The position numbers were made by a program, and so were the translations under genes. The notes under the pieces were generated by a model. It ran no database searches. It was not told the origin of the DNA and worked only from the letters and a program-made list of their open reading frames with translations. Below are positions 9,111-17,614 of a DNA stretch of 64,000 bases, in pieces. This DNA comes from Desulfoscipio gibsoniae DSM 7213 (GTDB lineage: Bacteria > Bacillota > Desulfotomaculia > Desulfotomaculales > Desulfallaceae), in contig NC_021184.1 of the NCBI RefSeq assembly GCF_000233715.2, positions 372,001 through 436,000 on the forward strand, given 5' to 3'. Every line of letters starts with the position of its first letter. Positions within the stretch are counted from its first letter, which is position 1.

Positions 9111-10661
9111 ATGGCACTGGTGAATAATGCTGCTTGTGTGGGCGTAATTGAGTCGATCCAGGACCACCTGCCCACCCTTTACTTTGTATTCAGCAGGGGA
9201 CGCACGGAACTTTTAGCCGAAGAGTTGAGCCGGGAATGGGACTTTTTGCTGTCCGAAGAAAAGAACAGGGTTAATGAGCTGATTGAAAAGTCGGAACAGG
9301 TCTCCCCGGGTTTGTTCGGGGGGCGGCGCAAGCATCTGCGGCGCTTGCTGCTTCAGGGCATCGGCTACCACCATGCCGGCCTGTCACCTGCTTTAAAAGA
9401 ACTGGTAGAAAATCTTTACGAGGCCAGGCTTATTTTTGTGCTTTTTTGCACCGAAACCTTTGCCGTGGGTATTAATTTTCCAGCGGCCAGTACGGTATTC
9501 GATGCCACCCGCAAATGGGATGGGCGAAATCACCGCGGATTGTTGAACCGGGAATTCTTCCAAATGGCCGGCCGGGCCGGCAGGCGCGGTTTCGATAAGG
9601 TGGGGCATGTTTATGTCAATATAGATGAAAAATTCCCCGAGCAAACCGGCTTTTTTGATGAAAGCCAGGTAGAGCCGGTAAGGGGCCGGTTGGTGATTTC
9701 CCCCAATACCGCTCTCAGCCTGCTGCACTGGAAAACCGATGCTGAAATAGAGCGCTATCTTTCCCAGAACCTGGCGGTGTACCAGAACAACCGGGAAATT
9801 GCCAGCCTGGCCGGGGAACTGGAAACGGTAGAGGAAAAAATCTTCACCTTGCGCAAACACTTTTGTGAGGATAAAGACGGGCCATCCTGTCCTATGCTGC
9901 GGGAAAAATTGAAAAAAGAACTGAACCGCCTGCGCAATCGCAAGCGACGTCATAAGCCCGAGATACCGGGGCGGATAGCGGAAATTAAGTCTATCCTGGC
10001 CCAGCCTGCCAAGGGGTGTCTGCACCATGACTGCCGGGACGCCCATGATGAAATCGCTGCTTTGGTGGAGCGCAAAAAGGAACTGGTGCGGCGCAATCGC
10101 CAGCTGAAAAGATATGCCGTGGATTACCACCAGGAATTTCGCCGCATGTGTGATTTGTTGGAAAAACTCGGATTTATCGAAGGTAAGACGCTATTGCCCC
10201 GGGGGCTCTTTGCCCTGCATGTACACGTTCAGGAAATACTGGTTACCGAACTGGTATTTTCAGGTATTCTGCGGGAAGCGTCACCGGCGGAAGCAGCCGC
10301 TATTTTAGCGGGCATTGATTACCAGCCCGGCCGGGACGAAGTGGTGTTGCCCGGTGCATACAACATGGATAATGTGGCACTGTTAAGAAATGATCTGCTG
10401 GACGCCGGTGTGCCCGAGCATCTATGTGTGTGGTCGCCGCTGCCGGGACCGCTGTCTGAAAGCTGGTACAATGGCGCCACCTTTGAAGAACTGCAGAAAC
10501 GCTGTAATTTGCATGAGGGCGATATATTTTCCACTATTCGCAGGGAAATCGACGTACTGCGGCAGATTGAAAGGGCTGCCGGTGAGGACCGCTCTTTTAG
10601 ACAGGTGATGCACGATATTCGGAACACCCTGGACCGGGACGAGGTAGCCGTACTGATATAA
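9111..10661 (+). CDS. Ski2-like helicase, C-terminal part (second RecA domain and arch-like region)
   Basis: Continuation of the upstream helicase in the -1 frame. It contains FVFSRGRTE, GIGYHHAGLSPALKE, FCTETFAVGINFPA and motif VI QMAGRAGRRGFD, so it supplies the second RecA-like domain that ATP hydrolysis and unwinding need. Residues about 220-330 are charged and coiled, like the arch insertion of Ski2/Mtr4 proteins. A cysteine-containing segment (CLHHDC) follows. The ATG lies 2 bases after the upstream TAA, and GGAAGGGGG ends 7 bases before it, so translational coupling is possible. Alone, neither half would be a working helicase. Confidence 0.85.
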   Translation: MALVNNAACVGVIESIQDHLPTLYFVFSRGRTELLAEELSREWDFLLSEEKNRVNELIEKSEQVSPGLFGGRRKHLRRLLLQGIGYHHAGLSPALKELVENLYEARLIFVLFCTETFAVGINFPAASTVFDATRKWDGRNHRGLLNREFFQMAGRAGRRGFDKVGHVYVNIDEKFPEQTGFFDESQVEPVRGRLVISPNTALSLLHWKTDAEIERYLSQNLAVYQNNREIASLAGELETVEEKIFTLRKHFCEDKDGPSCPMLREKLKKELNRLRNRKRRHKPEIPGRIAEIKSILAQPAKGCLHHDCRDAHDEIAALVERKKELVRRNRQLKRYAVDYHQEFRRMCDLLEKLGFIEGKTLLPRGLFALHVHVQEILVTELVFSGILREASPAEAAAILAGIDYQPGRDEVVLPGAYNMDNVALLRNDLLDAGVPEHLCVWSPLPGPLSESWYNGATFEELQKRCNLHEGDIFSTIRREIDVLRQIERAAGEDRSFRQVMHDIRNTLDRDEVAVLI

Positions 10662-10743
10662 GAGGGTGACCGGGTGTCGGCTTTAAACATGAGCTCTACG
10701 AAAACTAACAATCGTCTGTAGCTCAAATAGGAGGGTGACCCTT

Positions 10744-11208
10744 TTGACATCTTTGGGACAAGCCGGTATTCTTCTTTTAGTCATTATTTTACTGGGCATT
10801 GTAGGACATAATTACGTGGTGGCCGCCGCCGCGGGGGTGTTGCTGGCGCTGCGCCTACTGCACGGTGAGGCGCTGTTCCCCGTATTGGAAAAAAACGCCC
10901 TCAATGTGGGTATTGGCATTATCACCTTGGCCATATTAATTCCTTTTGCCAGCGGGGGGATTGGTTGGGCGGAATTGTACAGAACTCTGGCCAGTCCCAC
11001 CGGGCTGGTGGCTTTGGCTACGGGTGTTTTTGTAGCCTATTTAGGGGGCCGGGGGGTTGGTTTTCTAACCGCCCAGCCACAGGTAATGGTGGGGCTCATG
11101 GTGGGTACCATCGTGGGGGTGGCCTTCTTCCGGGGCGTGCCCGTGGGACCCCTCATCGCCGCCGGTATGGTGGCTCTGGTTATGGGATTGCTGGGCTATG
11201 GCAAATGA
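10744..11208 (+). CDS. DUF441 family small membrane protein
   Basis: Membrane protein of about 154 aa with four to five hydrophobic helices, matching the DUF441 (E. coli YeaL-like) family in length and in the segment FPVLEKNALNVGIGIITLAILIP. Function unknown. TTG at 10744 is chosen because AGGAGG (10729-10734) is 9 bases upstream; the in-frame GTG at 10735 touches that site. It follows the helicase halves by 82 bases. Confidence 0.82.
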   Translation: MTSLGQAGILLLVIILLGIVGHNYVVAAAAGVLLALRLLHGEALFPVLEKNALNVGIGIITLAILIPFASGGIGWAELYRTLASPTGLVALATGVFVAYLGGRGVGFLTAQPQVMVGLMVGTIVGVAFFRGVPVGPLIAAGMVALVMGLLGYGK

Positions 11209-11327
11209 TTTGCCCCCGGGTCTAGATATTATCAAAACTAAACCATGGCTTCTTTGTAAAATAGTGATATTTAATTAGCTAGCTCGTATTGTCCAAGGGG
11301 GTAAAATGGTATAAAATTACTTTTGAA

Positions 11328-11354
11328 CAGAACGGGGACGGTTCTCCGCTTCCC
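11328..11354. repeat. dispersed GAACCGTCCCC-type repeat, copy 1
   Basis: AGAACGGGGACGGTTCT followed by CCGCTTCCC. It shares the GGGGACGGTTCT core with other intergenic copies in the window (about 19996, 20668, 39501 and 47955). These are typical REP-like dispersed repeats of Firmicutes; no adjacent transposase is seen. Confidence 0.6.
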
Positions 11355-11445
11355 ATAAGGCGATCCATGTAGTAGAAATAGGCTAAGGGGTTGCTTTGGG
11401 GCGTTATGGATTATTGGCGTATTTTATGAAAAGGCAGGTATTCCC

Positions 11446-11886
11446 ATGCAGTCAAGGGAAAAGGAGATTAATGTTTTTATTAGCAAGCTGGTAAAAATAT
11501 TGGAATTAAGAAGAGATATAGCGGCGGTATATTTGTTTGGCTCATACGGAACAGAGTTTCAAACCAAACATAGCGATATTGATCTGGGTGTTATCTTTCT
11601 GCCGGAAGTTAATGCTGATTTAAGGACAGAATTGGAACTGGAAGTTGCTTTAAGTTTAGCAATGGGAACAGACCAAATTGACGTGGTTAATCTAAACAGA
11701 TCACCCATCCAACTGCGTTACCGTGCTATCTCGGAAGGCTGTTTGATCTACCAGGGGGATTACGTAGCCACCAGTAATTTCTTGGAGGAAACGTATAAAT
11801 ACTATCTTGATTACGCATACCACCTAAAAAATTTTCACCGTGAAAGGAGTAAGGCGTTGAAGGAGGCTTACGCCAATGGTGGATAA
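11446..11886 (+). CDS. MntA-type minimal nucleotidyltransferase antitoxin
   Basis: Minimal nucleotidyltransferase, 146 aa. It shows the GS-x10-D-x-D active site: LFGSYGTEFQTKHSDIDLG. In type VII toxin-antitoxin pairs MntA adenylylates (AMPylates) a tyrosine of the HepT toxin and so silences it. The HepT gene follows with an 11-base overlap (11876-11886), so the two are translationally coupled. The ATG has AAGGCAGG upstream. Family and order both support the assignment; whether this pair acts as a toxin-antitoxin module is an inference. Confidence 0.88.
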   Translation: MQSREKEINVFISKLVKILELRRDIAAVYLFGSYGTEFQTKHSDIDLGVIFLPEVNADLRTELELEVALSLAMGTDQIDVVNLNRSPIQLRYRAISEGCLIYQGDYVATSNFLEETYKYYLDYAYHLKNFHRERSKALKEAYANGG

Positions 11887-12292
11887 AGAGGTTGTCCAAC
11901 ACAAAATCGGTATTATTGAAGACAATTTGGCCAAATTGGAAACCCTGGCCGAGCTCACCCCTGAAAACTTTTTAGATAAGTTTTACTACATCGAATCCGC
12001 AAAGCACCTATTACAAGTATCCATTGAAGCAATGCTTGATATTGCCCACCATATAATAGCCAGGGAACGTTTCCGAACCCCCAAGACTTATGCTGAAGCT
12101 TTTTTAATTTTGACAGAGCAGGAGATTCTACCGCAAAAGAAGGGGTTGGCTTTTCTGCAAATGGCTAAGTTTCGCAACCGGGTAGTTCACTTGTATCATG
12201 ATGTTGACGATAAAGAGGTATACCTAATCCTGAAAATGAATTTAGATGATTTTCGGGAATTCGTCAGGGCAGTGGTAAAGACATTTTTATAA
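11876..12292 (+). CDS. HepT-like HEPN toxin (DUF86)
   Basis: HEPN-domain protein, 138 aa, all helical. The RNase motif R-x4-H is seen as RNRVVH near residue 102, followed by a tyrosine three residues away in HLYHDVD, the usual target of MntA modification (R-x4-H-x-Y). Members cut RNA, mainly tRNA. The gene overlaps mntA by 11 bases, the standard arrangement. A GC-rich hairpin follows at 12304. Confidence 0.88.
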   Translation: MVDKEVVQHKIGIIEDNLAKLETLAELTPENFLDKFYYIESAKHLLQVSIEAMLDIAHHIIARERFRTPKTYAEAFLILTEQEILPQKKGLAFLQMAKFRNRVVHLYHDVDDKEVYLILKMNLDDFREFVRAVVKTFL

Positions 12293-12303
12293 AACTTCGT
12301 CGT

Positions 12304-12332
12304 GGGAAGCACGGCACAGCCCTGTGCTTCCT
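12304..12332. repeat. inverted repeat / possible terminator after hepT
   Basis: GGAAGCACGG, a short loop, then CCCTGTGCTTCC form a stem directly after the hepT stop. The T-run behind it is weak. The GGAAGCA ends match the outer arms of the GAACCGTCCCC repeats, so it may be a diverged member of that family serving as terminator. Confidence 0.5.
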
Positions 12333-12548
12333 TTGGGTGGCGGAAAATTTCTTTTTGTGTTAACTAAACATCATCGCGCCACTGTACTGTGCTAACTTTA
12401 TAATGGAAAAGTATTGCCGAAGCCACCCACCCACTATATGATACGCCCTTAGCTTGGCGCACGGACTGACTCCTTTTGGGAATTTTGGAAGGACGGCCAG
12501 GCCTCTCGCAATTTGCTCGAGCATGGTTTCTCCCCCTTATGTTTCCTA

Positions 12549-12577
12549 TTGATAAAGGTTTTGGATTTTTGTATAAT
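12549..12577 (+). promoter_or_regulatory. sigma-A promoter of a candidate antitoxin RNA
   Basis: TTGATA (12549-12554), 17 bases, TATAAT (12572-12577): near-consensus with ideal spacing. No protein gene lies downstream on this strand before the terminator at 12650-12688, so the expected product is an RNA of about 105 bases. Confidence 0.75.
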
Positions 12578-12583
12578 AAAAAT

Positions 12584-12688
12584 ATAGTTGGGAATACTGA
12601 TAATTAAAAAAACGGCGGTGTGCCTCACTTTACCGAGGTTTAATTACGGCCCCTTAAACTGTTCCAGCAGTTTAAGGGGTTTCGTTTT
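12584..12688 (+). ncRNA. candidate type I antitoxin RNA
   Basis: Predicted RNA from the promoter at 12549-12577 to the terminator T-run. It carries TGCCTCAC (12621-12628), complementary to GTGAGGCA in the ribosome-binding site of the toxin mRNA from the other strand, and its 3' end meets the toxin stop codon. The toxin transcript, if it reads on, is fully antisense to it. The layout resembles Bacillus TxpA/RatA and BsrG/SR4. Start and end are inferred from promoter and terminator only. Confidence 0.6.
12650..12688 (+). terminator. rho-independent terminator of the antitoxin RNA
   Basis: CCCCTTAAACTG, a 6-base loop and CAGTTTAAGGGG form a perfect 12 bp stem followed by TTTCGTTTT. The stem could also slow transcription coming from the toxin side. 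Confidence 0.8.
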
Positions 12689-12782
12689 AACGCCTGCGGT
12701 CGGCGATTAGCACAACAAGGGTGACCAGGAGGATAATTGCTATCACGATTTGGATTGTATCTGATATTGCGATAGTTTGCAT
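12687..12782 (-). CDS. small hydrophobic type I toxin (holin-like toxin family), 31 aa
   Basis: A 31-residue peptide starting MQTIAISDTIQIVIAI, with one membrane helix (about residues 9-27) and a basic end ADRRR. Size, single helix and charged tail match the small holin-like/TxpA-like toxins of Firmicutes. The ATG at 12782 follows GGGGGTGAGG. That ribosome site is locked in a possible 8 bp stem: GGTGAGGC pairs with GCCTCACC further up the leader (12823-12830 in plus coordinates against 12786-12793). A promoter lies at 12861-12889. Such sequestering leaders are typical of type I toxins. The gene is too short for ordinary gene callers. Toxicity is inferred, not shown. Confidence 0.65.
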   Translation of the reverse strand: MQTIAISDTIQIVIAIILLVTLVVLIADRRR

Positions 12783-12860
12783 CCTGCCTCACCCCCTTTC
12801 AAAGATGTTTCCATCCCCGGTAGGTGAGGCCCGTCTGTTAATTATGTATTCCCGCTTTTA

Positions 12861-12889
12861 ATTTTACCATATTTTATCACTATTTGACA
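12861..12889 (-). promoter_or_regulatory. promoter of the small toxin gene
   Basis: Read on the minus strand: TGTCAA, 17 bases, TAAAAT. The expected start near 12854 gives a leader of about 70 bases that contains the ribosome-site-sequestering stem. Confidence 0.5.
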
Positions 12890-13001
12890 TTACCAATGTT
12901 GGTTCCGATAATGAGTCATATATAAAATAATAGAATCCCCTACCTAATCTGTTGCCATACGTTCGAATGCCAGGCCAAAAAACTACCCGAGCATATTGCA
13001 A

Positions 13002-13973
13002 CTACACCAACTGTTTAAGTGCCAGAGCCGTTAATTCACGGGCCATTCGCTTGCGGTAAGCCGGCCCCATATCGGTATTGTCCAGCGGCCTGGCCTGTTT
13101 GAAAGCTGCCTTGGCCACCGTGTCAATAATCTCCTGCGTTAACTTATTACCCATCATAACCTCCGCTTCCTTTATTAGCAAAGGCCTGGATTCTACCGCG
13201 CCCAGCACTACTCTGGCCCTGACCACCTTATTGGCATCGTTTTTTTCCAAAGCCACGGCTACACCGACAACGGGAAAGTCGAAAGCATTGCGGGAGCGCA
13301 GCTTAATATAATTCATCTGCAGACCTCCTGCCGGGGGCAGCAGAATGGCAGTGAGGATTTCGTCGGGCTTTTTAGTTAAGTAGTTGATACCGTCTTTCCC
13401 GTAAAAATCTTCAATTAGGATTTCCCTCTCTCCGGTAGAGCTGCGCAGACGCAAACGAGCAGCCAGAGCAACCAGTACCGGAACGGTGTCTGCCGACGAA
13501 ACGGCAAAGCAACGACGGCTCTTTGGCGCCGCCTGACAGACGGAGCCGAAGGCTTTCAGGCAATACCCCAGGCTCCGGCGCCAGAGCTCGTTTTGATTAA
13601 AGTACATACAGCGGGTGTTTAAGCAGACGTTGCCGCCAAGAGTACCGGCATTGCGCAGCTGGGGAGTGGAAACCAAATGCGCGGCATGTGCCAAGGCCGG
13701 GTAGTAGCTCTTGAGCACGGGGTTGCCGGCAACCTCTGTCAGGGATACGGTGGCTCCAATAACCAGTCCTTTTTTTTCATCACCGGATATCTCGCGCAGT
13801 TCGCGCAAGCGCGAAAGTGATATCAGGTTGCGAAATTTTATCTGACGGCGTTTTAAGTTGGGATAAAGGTCGGTACCGCCGGCCACAACGGTAGTATTGG
13901 GCTCAATCAGACAATCCAGTGCTTCGGTCAGCGTATTTGGGGTAATCATATTAAATTCAGGCAACCTTAGCAT
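13002..13973 (-). CDS. hcrB: FAD-binding subunit of a 4-hydroxybenzoyl-CoA reductase-like molybdenum hydroxylase
   Basis: FAD subunit of the xanthine oxidase family, 323 aa, the same size as Thauera HcrB (324). It has the FAD motif VVAGGTDLYPNLKR and STPQLRNAGTLGGNVC. The diagnostic feature is the extra cysteine-rich insert with five Cys (GGNVC, TRCMYFNQNELWRR, GYC, SVC, RRC), which in 4-hydroxybenzoyl-CoA reductase carries an additional [4Fe-4S] cluster and is missing from ordinary xanthine dehydrogenases. That cluster lets electrons run towards the substrate. Start at 13973 chosen because GGAGGCGG lies 6 bases upstream. Last gene of a 2Fe-2S, Mo, FAD operon. The reductase assignment rests on the insert; the exact substrate is inferred. 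Confidence 0.8.
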   Translation of the reverse strand: MLRLPEFNMITPNTLTEALDCLIEPNTTVVAGGTDLYPNLKRRQIKFRNLISLSRLRELREISGDEKKGLVIGATVSLTEVAGNPVLKSYYPALAHAAHLVSTPQLRNAGTLGGNVCLNTRCMYFNQNELWRRSLGYCLKAFGSVCQAAPKSRRCFAVSSADTVPVLVALAARLRLRSSTGEREILIEDFYGKDGINYLTKKPDEILTAILLPPAGGLQMNYIKLRSRNAFDFPVVGVAVALEKNDANKVVRARVVLGAVESRPLLIKEAEVMMGNKLTQEIIDTVAKAAFKQARPLDNTDMGPAYRKRMARELTALALKQLV

Positions 13974-14023
13974 GAATACCGCCTCCATTATTCATAAAAT
14001 GAGAAACCGGCATTGACTGCCGG

Positions 14024-16402
14024 TCAGTCTTTTGGCTGATCATCCCAGGGTCTGGGCACCCGTTGCGGTTTGGGAAATTTATATTGCGGTACCATTTTTC
14101 TACCATAGCGGCCGGAGCCGCCTTTGGCTTTATCGTCCAGTGCTTTGAGTATTTTTTCAGGAGTAACGGGTACCTCATCAATACGGACGCCGACTGCGTT
14201 ATAAACAGCGTTTACCAGGGCAGGAACAACGGGGAGCAAGGGTCCCTGACCCGCTTCTTTAGCTCCAAAAGGTCCTTCGGCTTCAGCAGTTTCTACTAAA
14301 ATGCTTTCCACGGGGGGCATATCCAGAGTGGTAAAAGTCTTGTAGTCCAGCATTGACGGAGCTTTTAGAAGATGACGGCGCATTGTCTGCTCCTCCATTA
14401 AGGCATCCCCGAGACCCATATACACATTGCCTTCAATCTGTCCAATCACGTTAAGCGGGTTGAGGGCTATACCAATATCATGAGCCACCCAAACCTTTTC
14501 CACCTTAACCAATCCTGTTACGGGGTCACAAGTAACTTCAACTACGGCGGCGGAATAGCTGTAAGCAGGTGAAGGGCCAACGCCCGAACCGCGGTAAGGA
14601 CCGGCCAGATCGGGTGGTTTGTACCCCCCCCTGCCTACAAGAAGCCCCGAGCGGGCCTCGGCCAGAGCACAGGCCGTACTGAAAGGTATTTGCTTATCAG
14701 GATTATTCCTTTCCATCACTTTGCCTTCCTTAAAGACTAAGCTTTGACTGTCTACCTGAAGTTTTTCAGCAACAGCCTGGGCAATTGTATCACGCAATTG
14801 CCGGGCTGCCTGAATTGCAGCGTTGCCGGACATAAAAGTAACCCTACTGGAATAACTCCCCATGTCGACAGGAGTGAGGGCTGTGTCGGCTGCAACCAAA
14901 TAAATATCTTCCATTTGAAGGCCCAAAATCTCTGCCACCAGGAGAGCATGAACAGTGAGAGAGCCCTGCCCGATATCAGTAGAACCAGAATAAAGAGTTA
15001 CTCCGCCGCCCCGGTCAATCTTCAATATAACCTGGGAATGGTCCAAGGGATTAAAATAGATGGGCAGTCCTGCTCCGCACATGTAGGCGCCTACAGCAAA
15101 ACCAACGCCTTTGCCGTAAGGCAGGGCTGAGTGCTTAGCTGTAAAATCGGATGCCCGGTCTACCCGTTCTATACATTCCAACAGTCCGCAGCTGGTTACC
15201 CGCAAGTAATTTACAGTAAGGGAATTGGGCTCAATAGCGTTGATTTTTCGAATTTCTACAGGACTGATTCCAATGTCCTCGGCGAGTTTATCCAGTTGCA
15301 ATTCTATGGCAAACCGGCCTTGGGGCGCAGCATGCCCGCGCTTGGGGCCGGCCGCCGGTTTATTGGTGAAACACCGCACTATATCTGTTTTATAGTTGGG
15401 GATTTTATAGGTGGTTGTTTGCAAGTTACCTGTGTAATAGGAAGATGCCACCCCAAAGCTGCCATGGGCGCCGCCGTCTAAAAAGTTGGTAAACTGCATG
15501 GCAGTGATTGTTCCATCCCGTTTAACTCCGGTTTTGACAGCCATCAAGGTGGCATGGCGCCCTCTATGGGTATAAAAAACCTCTTCCCTGGTCAAGGTTA
15601 TCTTTACCGGACAGCCGGTTTTTAAGGCTAGATATGAGGCTACCATTTCATGGCTAAAAGGTTCACTTTTTCCACCGAACCCTCCTCCTATAAAGGGGCT
15701 TACAACCCGAACATGAGCCGCGGGCTTACCCAAAACCTTCGCTAAAGCCCGATGCAAATAATGGGGAGTCTGGGAACTTGTATATAGAGTTAGGTGTCCA
15801 TAGTTTTCCGGCACCGCCACTGACGCATGTTCCTCCAGACACATATGGGTGCTGCCGCTGTAGAAAAATAGGTCTTCCCTGATGTGGTCGGCCTCGTTGA
15901 AACCGGTTTCCACATCTCCGAATTCCAGAGCTATTTCCCTGTGAATATTACCCTTTCCGGTATAAGTGTGGATAGGTTCCGCGGCAGGCAGCAAAGCATC
16001 TTCCACAGTCAAAAAAGCAGGCAGGGGTTCGTATTCCACCTTAAAAAGGGCTAATGCGGCCTCGGCAGTGGCCTCATCGACAGCAACTACTGCGGCCACA
16101 GGATCTCCTACATAGCGCACCTTGCCAATCGCCAAAGCGTGTTCGTCCTCACTGACGGGCAGAATGCCGAAAGGAATCGTCAGCTCTCCTCCCAGCATAA
16201 TATCTATTACACCTGGTTGCGACAACACCTCATCATAATCAATGCCGATAATTTTCGCGTGACCGAAGGGACTGCGCAACAGCTTACAATAGAGCATGCC
16301 GGGAAAAGAAATGTCTGAGGTATATTGGGCTTTCCCGGTAGCTTTGCTTAGACCGTCAACCTTGGGCAAAGATTTACCGATCAAATTGAAGGACTCATTC
16401 AT
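14024..16402 (-). CDS. hcrA: molybdenum-cofactor subunit of a 4-hydroxybenzoyl-CoA reductase-like enzyme
   Basis: Large subunit of the xanthine oxidase family, 792 aa. It contains GGGFGGKSEPFSHEM, KPAAGPKRGHAAPQGRFA, a STDIGQGS cofactor-binding motif and the catalytic glutamate block GAKEAGQGPLLP near the C-terminus. The residues around the Mo site (GPKRGHA) resemble HcrA rather than aldehyde or xanthine oxidases. Together with the small iron-sulphur and FAD subunits it would remove the para hydroxyl of 4-hydroxybenzoyl-CoA, a step in anaerobic phenol and p-cresol breakdown. Start ATG overlaps the preceding 2Fe-2S gene by 8 bases (ATGAATGA), showing coupling. Confidence 0.82.
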   Translation of the reverse strand: MNESFNLIGKSLPKVDGLSKATGKAQYTSDISFPGMLYCKLLRSPFGHAKIIGIDYDEVLSQPGVIDIMLGGELTIPFGILPVSEDEHALAIGKVRYVGDPVAAVVAVDEATAEAALALFKVEYEPLPAFLTVEDALLPAAEPIHTYTGKGNIHREIALEFGDVETGFNEADHIREDLFFYSGSTHMCLEEHASVAVPENYGHLTLYTSSQTPHYLHRALAKVLGKPAAHVRVVSPFIGGGFGGKSEPFSHEMVASYLALKTGCPVKITLTREEVFYTHRGRHATLMAVKTGVKRDGTITAMQFTNFLDGGAHGSFGVASSYYTGNLQTTTYKIPNYKTDIVRCFTNKPAAGPKRGHAAPQGRFAIELQLDKLAEDIGISPVEIRKINAIEPNSLTVNYLRVTSCGLLECIERVDRASDFTAKHSALPYGKGVGFAVGAYMCGAGLPIYFNPLDHSQVILKIDRGGGVTLYSGSTDIGQGSLTVHALLVAEILGLQMEDIYLVAADTALTPVDMGSYSSRVTFMSGNAAIQAARQLRDTIAQAVAEKLQVDSQSLVFKEGKVMERNNPDKQIPFSTACALAEARSGLLVGRGGYKPPDLAGPYRGSGVGPSPAYSYSAAVVEVTCDPVTGLVKVEKVWVAHDIGIALNPLNVIGQIEGNVYMGLGDALMEEQTMRRHLLKAPSMLDYKTFTTLDMPPVESILVETAEAEGPFGAKEAGQGPLLPVVPALVNAVYNAVGVRIDEVPVTPEKILKALDDKAKGGSGRYGRKMVPQYKFPKPQRVPRPWDDQPKD

Positions 16403-16916
16403 TGCTTGTTCCCCCCTTTAATGTAGGCGCCCGGTCGGCCGACGCTTGGTCACACATTCTTTTAGCAGCCAGTTCCACCGCGTCGTAAATCTTTCGGAAA
16501 CCGGTGCAGCGGCAGATGTTACCTGATAAAGCATCTTTAATCTCTGCACGTGAAGGCAGAGGCTTTTGGTCGAGCAGAGCTTTAGAAGTAAGGAGCATGC
16601 CGGAAGTACAGTAACCACACTGTATAGCTCCCATTTCAACGAAAGCTGTCTGCAAAGGATGGGGTTTGCTCAAGGTGCCCATTCCTTCTACCGTTAAAAT
16701 TTCTTTACCTTCCACTTCTAAAGGCATAGTCAGGCAGGCAAGGTGTGGTTCGCCATTGATCAGAACGGTACAAGCCCCGCACTCTCCCAATTCACAACCG
16801 TGTTTGGTGCCCATGAGGCCAAGATCTTCACGCAGTACTTCCAGCAAAGTCTTGTTTTCAGGAATAAAAAGTTCGTGGCTCTGACGATTGACGTTCAATT
16901 TTACTGGCGTTTTCAT
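16395..16916 (-). CDS. hcrC: 2Fe-2S subunit of the molybdenum hydroxylase
   Basis: Small iron-sulphur subunit, 173 aa. The N-terminal plant-type cluster is held by GCELGECGACTVLINGEPHLAC; the second by QCGYCTSGM and the CRCTG motif. Both clusters are complete. ATG at 16916 is chosen because AAGGAGG (16925-16931 on plus) sits 8 bases upstream; longer readings add 44 residues with no similarity. It is first in the operon, so the promoter and operator-like repeats at 17116-17176 serve all three genes. Confidence 0.88.
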   Translation of the reverse strand: MKTPVKLNVNRQSHELFIPENKTLLEVLREDLGLMGTKHGCELGECGACTVLINGEPHLACLTMPLEVEGKEILTVEGMGTLSKPHPLQTAFVEMGAIQCGYCTSGMLLTSKALLDQKPLPSRAEIKDALSGNICRCTGFRKIYDAVELAAKRMCDQASADRAPTLKGGTSNE

Positions 16917-17115
16917 CGAATTATCCTCCTTGGTTACCCATATCAACTCATTGTAGCGATGTCGGGTGTCCGATAACTTCTCAGCATCCCGTTTATACTG
17001 GTCATGCTTTTGTTGCATTTGATATTTTCCGGTAATCCAACTTACCAAAGGCGACTAACCCAAAATCCGAAAATACATATTACCCCCTCAAAATTTCTTA
17101 AACAATGTTAATGTT

Positions 17116-17176
17116 CACCATGGTGTACACCGTTCTTTATTATGTATATTATGAATTAACTGACAATAGATTGTCA
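17116..17176 (-). promoter_or_regulatory. promoter and operator region of the molybdenum hydroxylase operon
   Basis: On the minus strand: TTGTCA (17161-17166), 18 bases, TAATAA (17137-17142). Two inverted repeats lie across it. TGACAATAGATTGTCA (17161-17176) overlaps the -35 box. CACCATGGTG (17116-17125), extendable to 18 bases with mismatches, lies near the expected start. Positions fit repressor or activator binding; the regulator is unknown. Confidence 0.5.
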
Positions 17177-17177
17177 A

Positions 17178-17614
17178 GAGTAAATTGGCCACTCCCAAAA
17201 TTAATGCTAGTCCTGCTATATATCGCTGGAAATATACGGCAAGGTTATAGAGTATCAGTATCATGGTAGGGATTTTAAGGTTTTATTACATAAAACCATT
17301 AACGGAAAACAAATATACATTGTAACTACAGTAAGCGATCCATTCACATTGCTGTTTGCTTAATACTTGATGAAGTATGGGGAGATATGGAAAACTTAGG
17401 CTTTATTCACCGACTTGGGCGCGATCTAGGTATGGCAATTTACACTGAAGGTCGATTCTTTGCTTGATGGCAGCATAGGACTGCAGTTGCAACCTCTCCC
17501 AAAGCTCAGATTGACCGACAAGGATTAGTGACATAGGACTTACCGCATCCATGCCGGGTGTATAAAAATAATTGGTTGTCAATGGTTATGAAAAACAATG
17601 CAGGGGGAGTTAAG
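17178..17614. other. intergenic region, no gene recognised
   Basis: About 430 bases with several short open stretches. One (around 17370-17467) reads LDEVWGDMENLGFIHRLGRD before a stop and may be a fragment of a decayed gene, but I cannot place it. No riboswitch was recognised. Confidence 0.4.
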
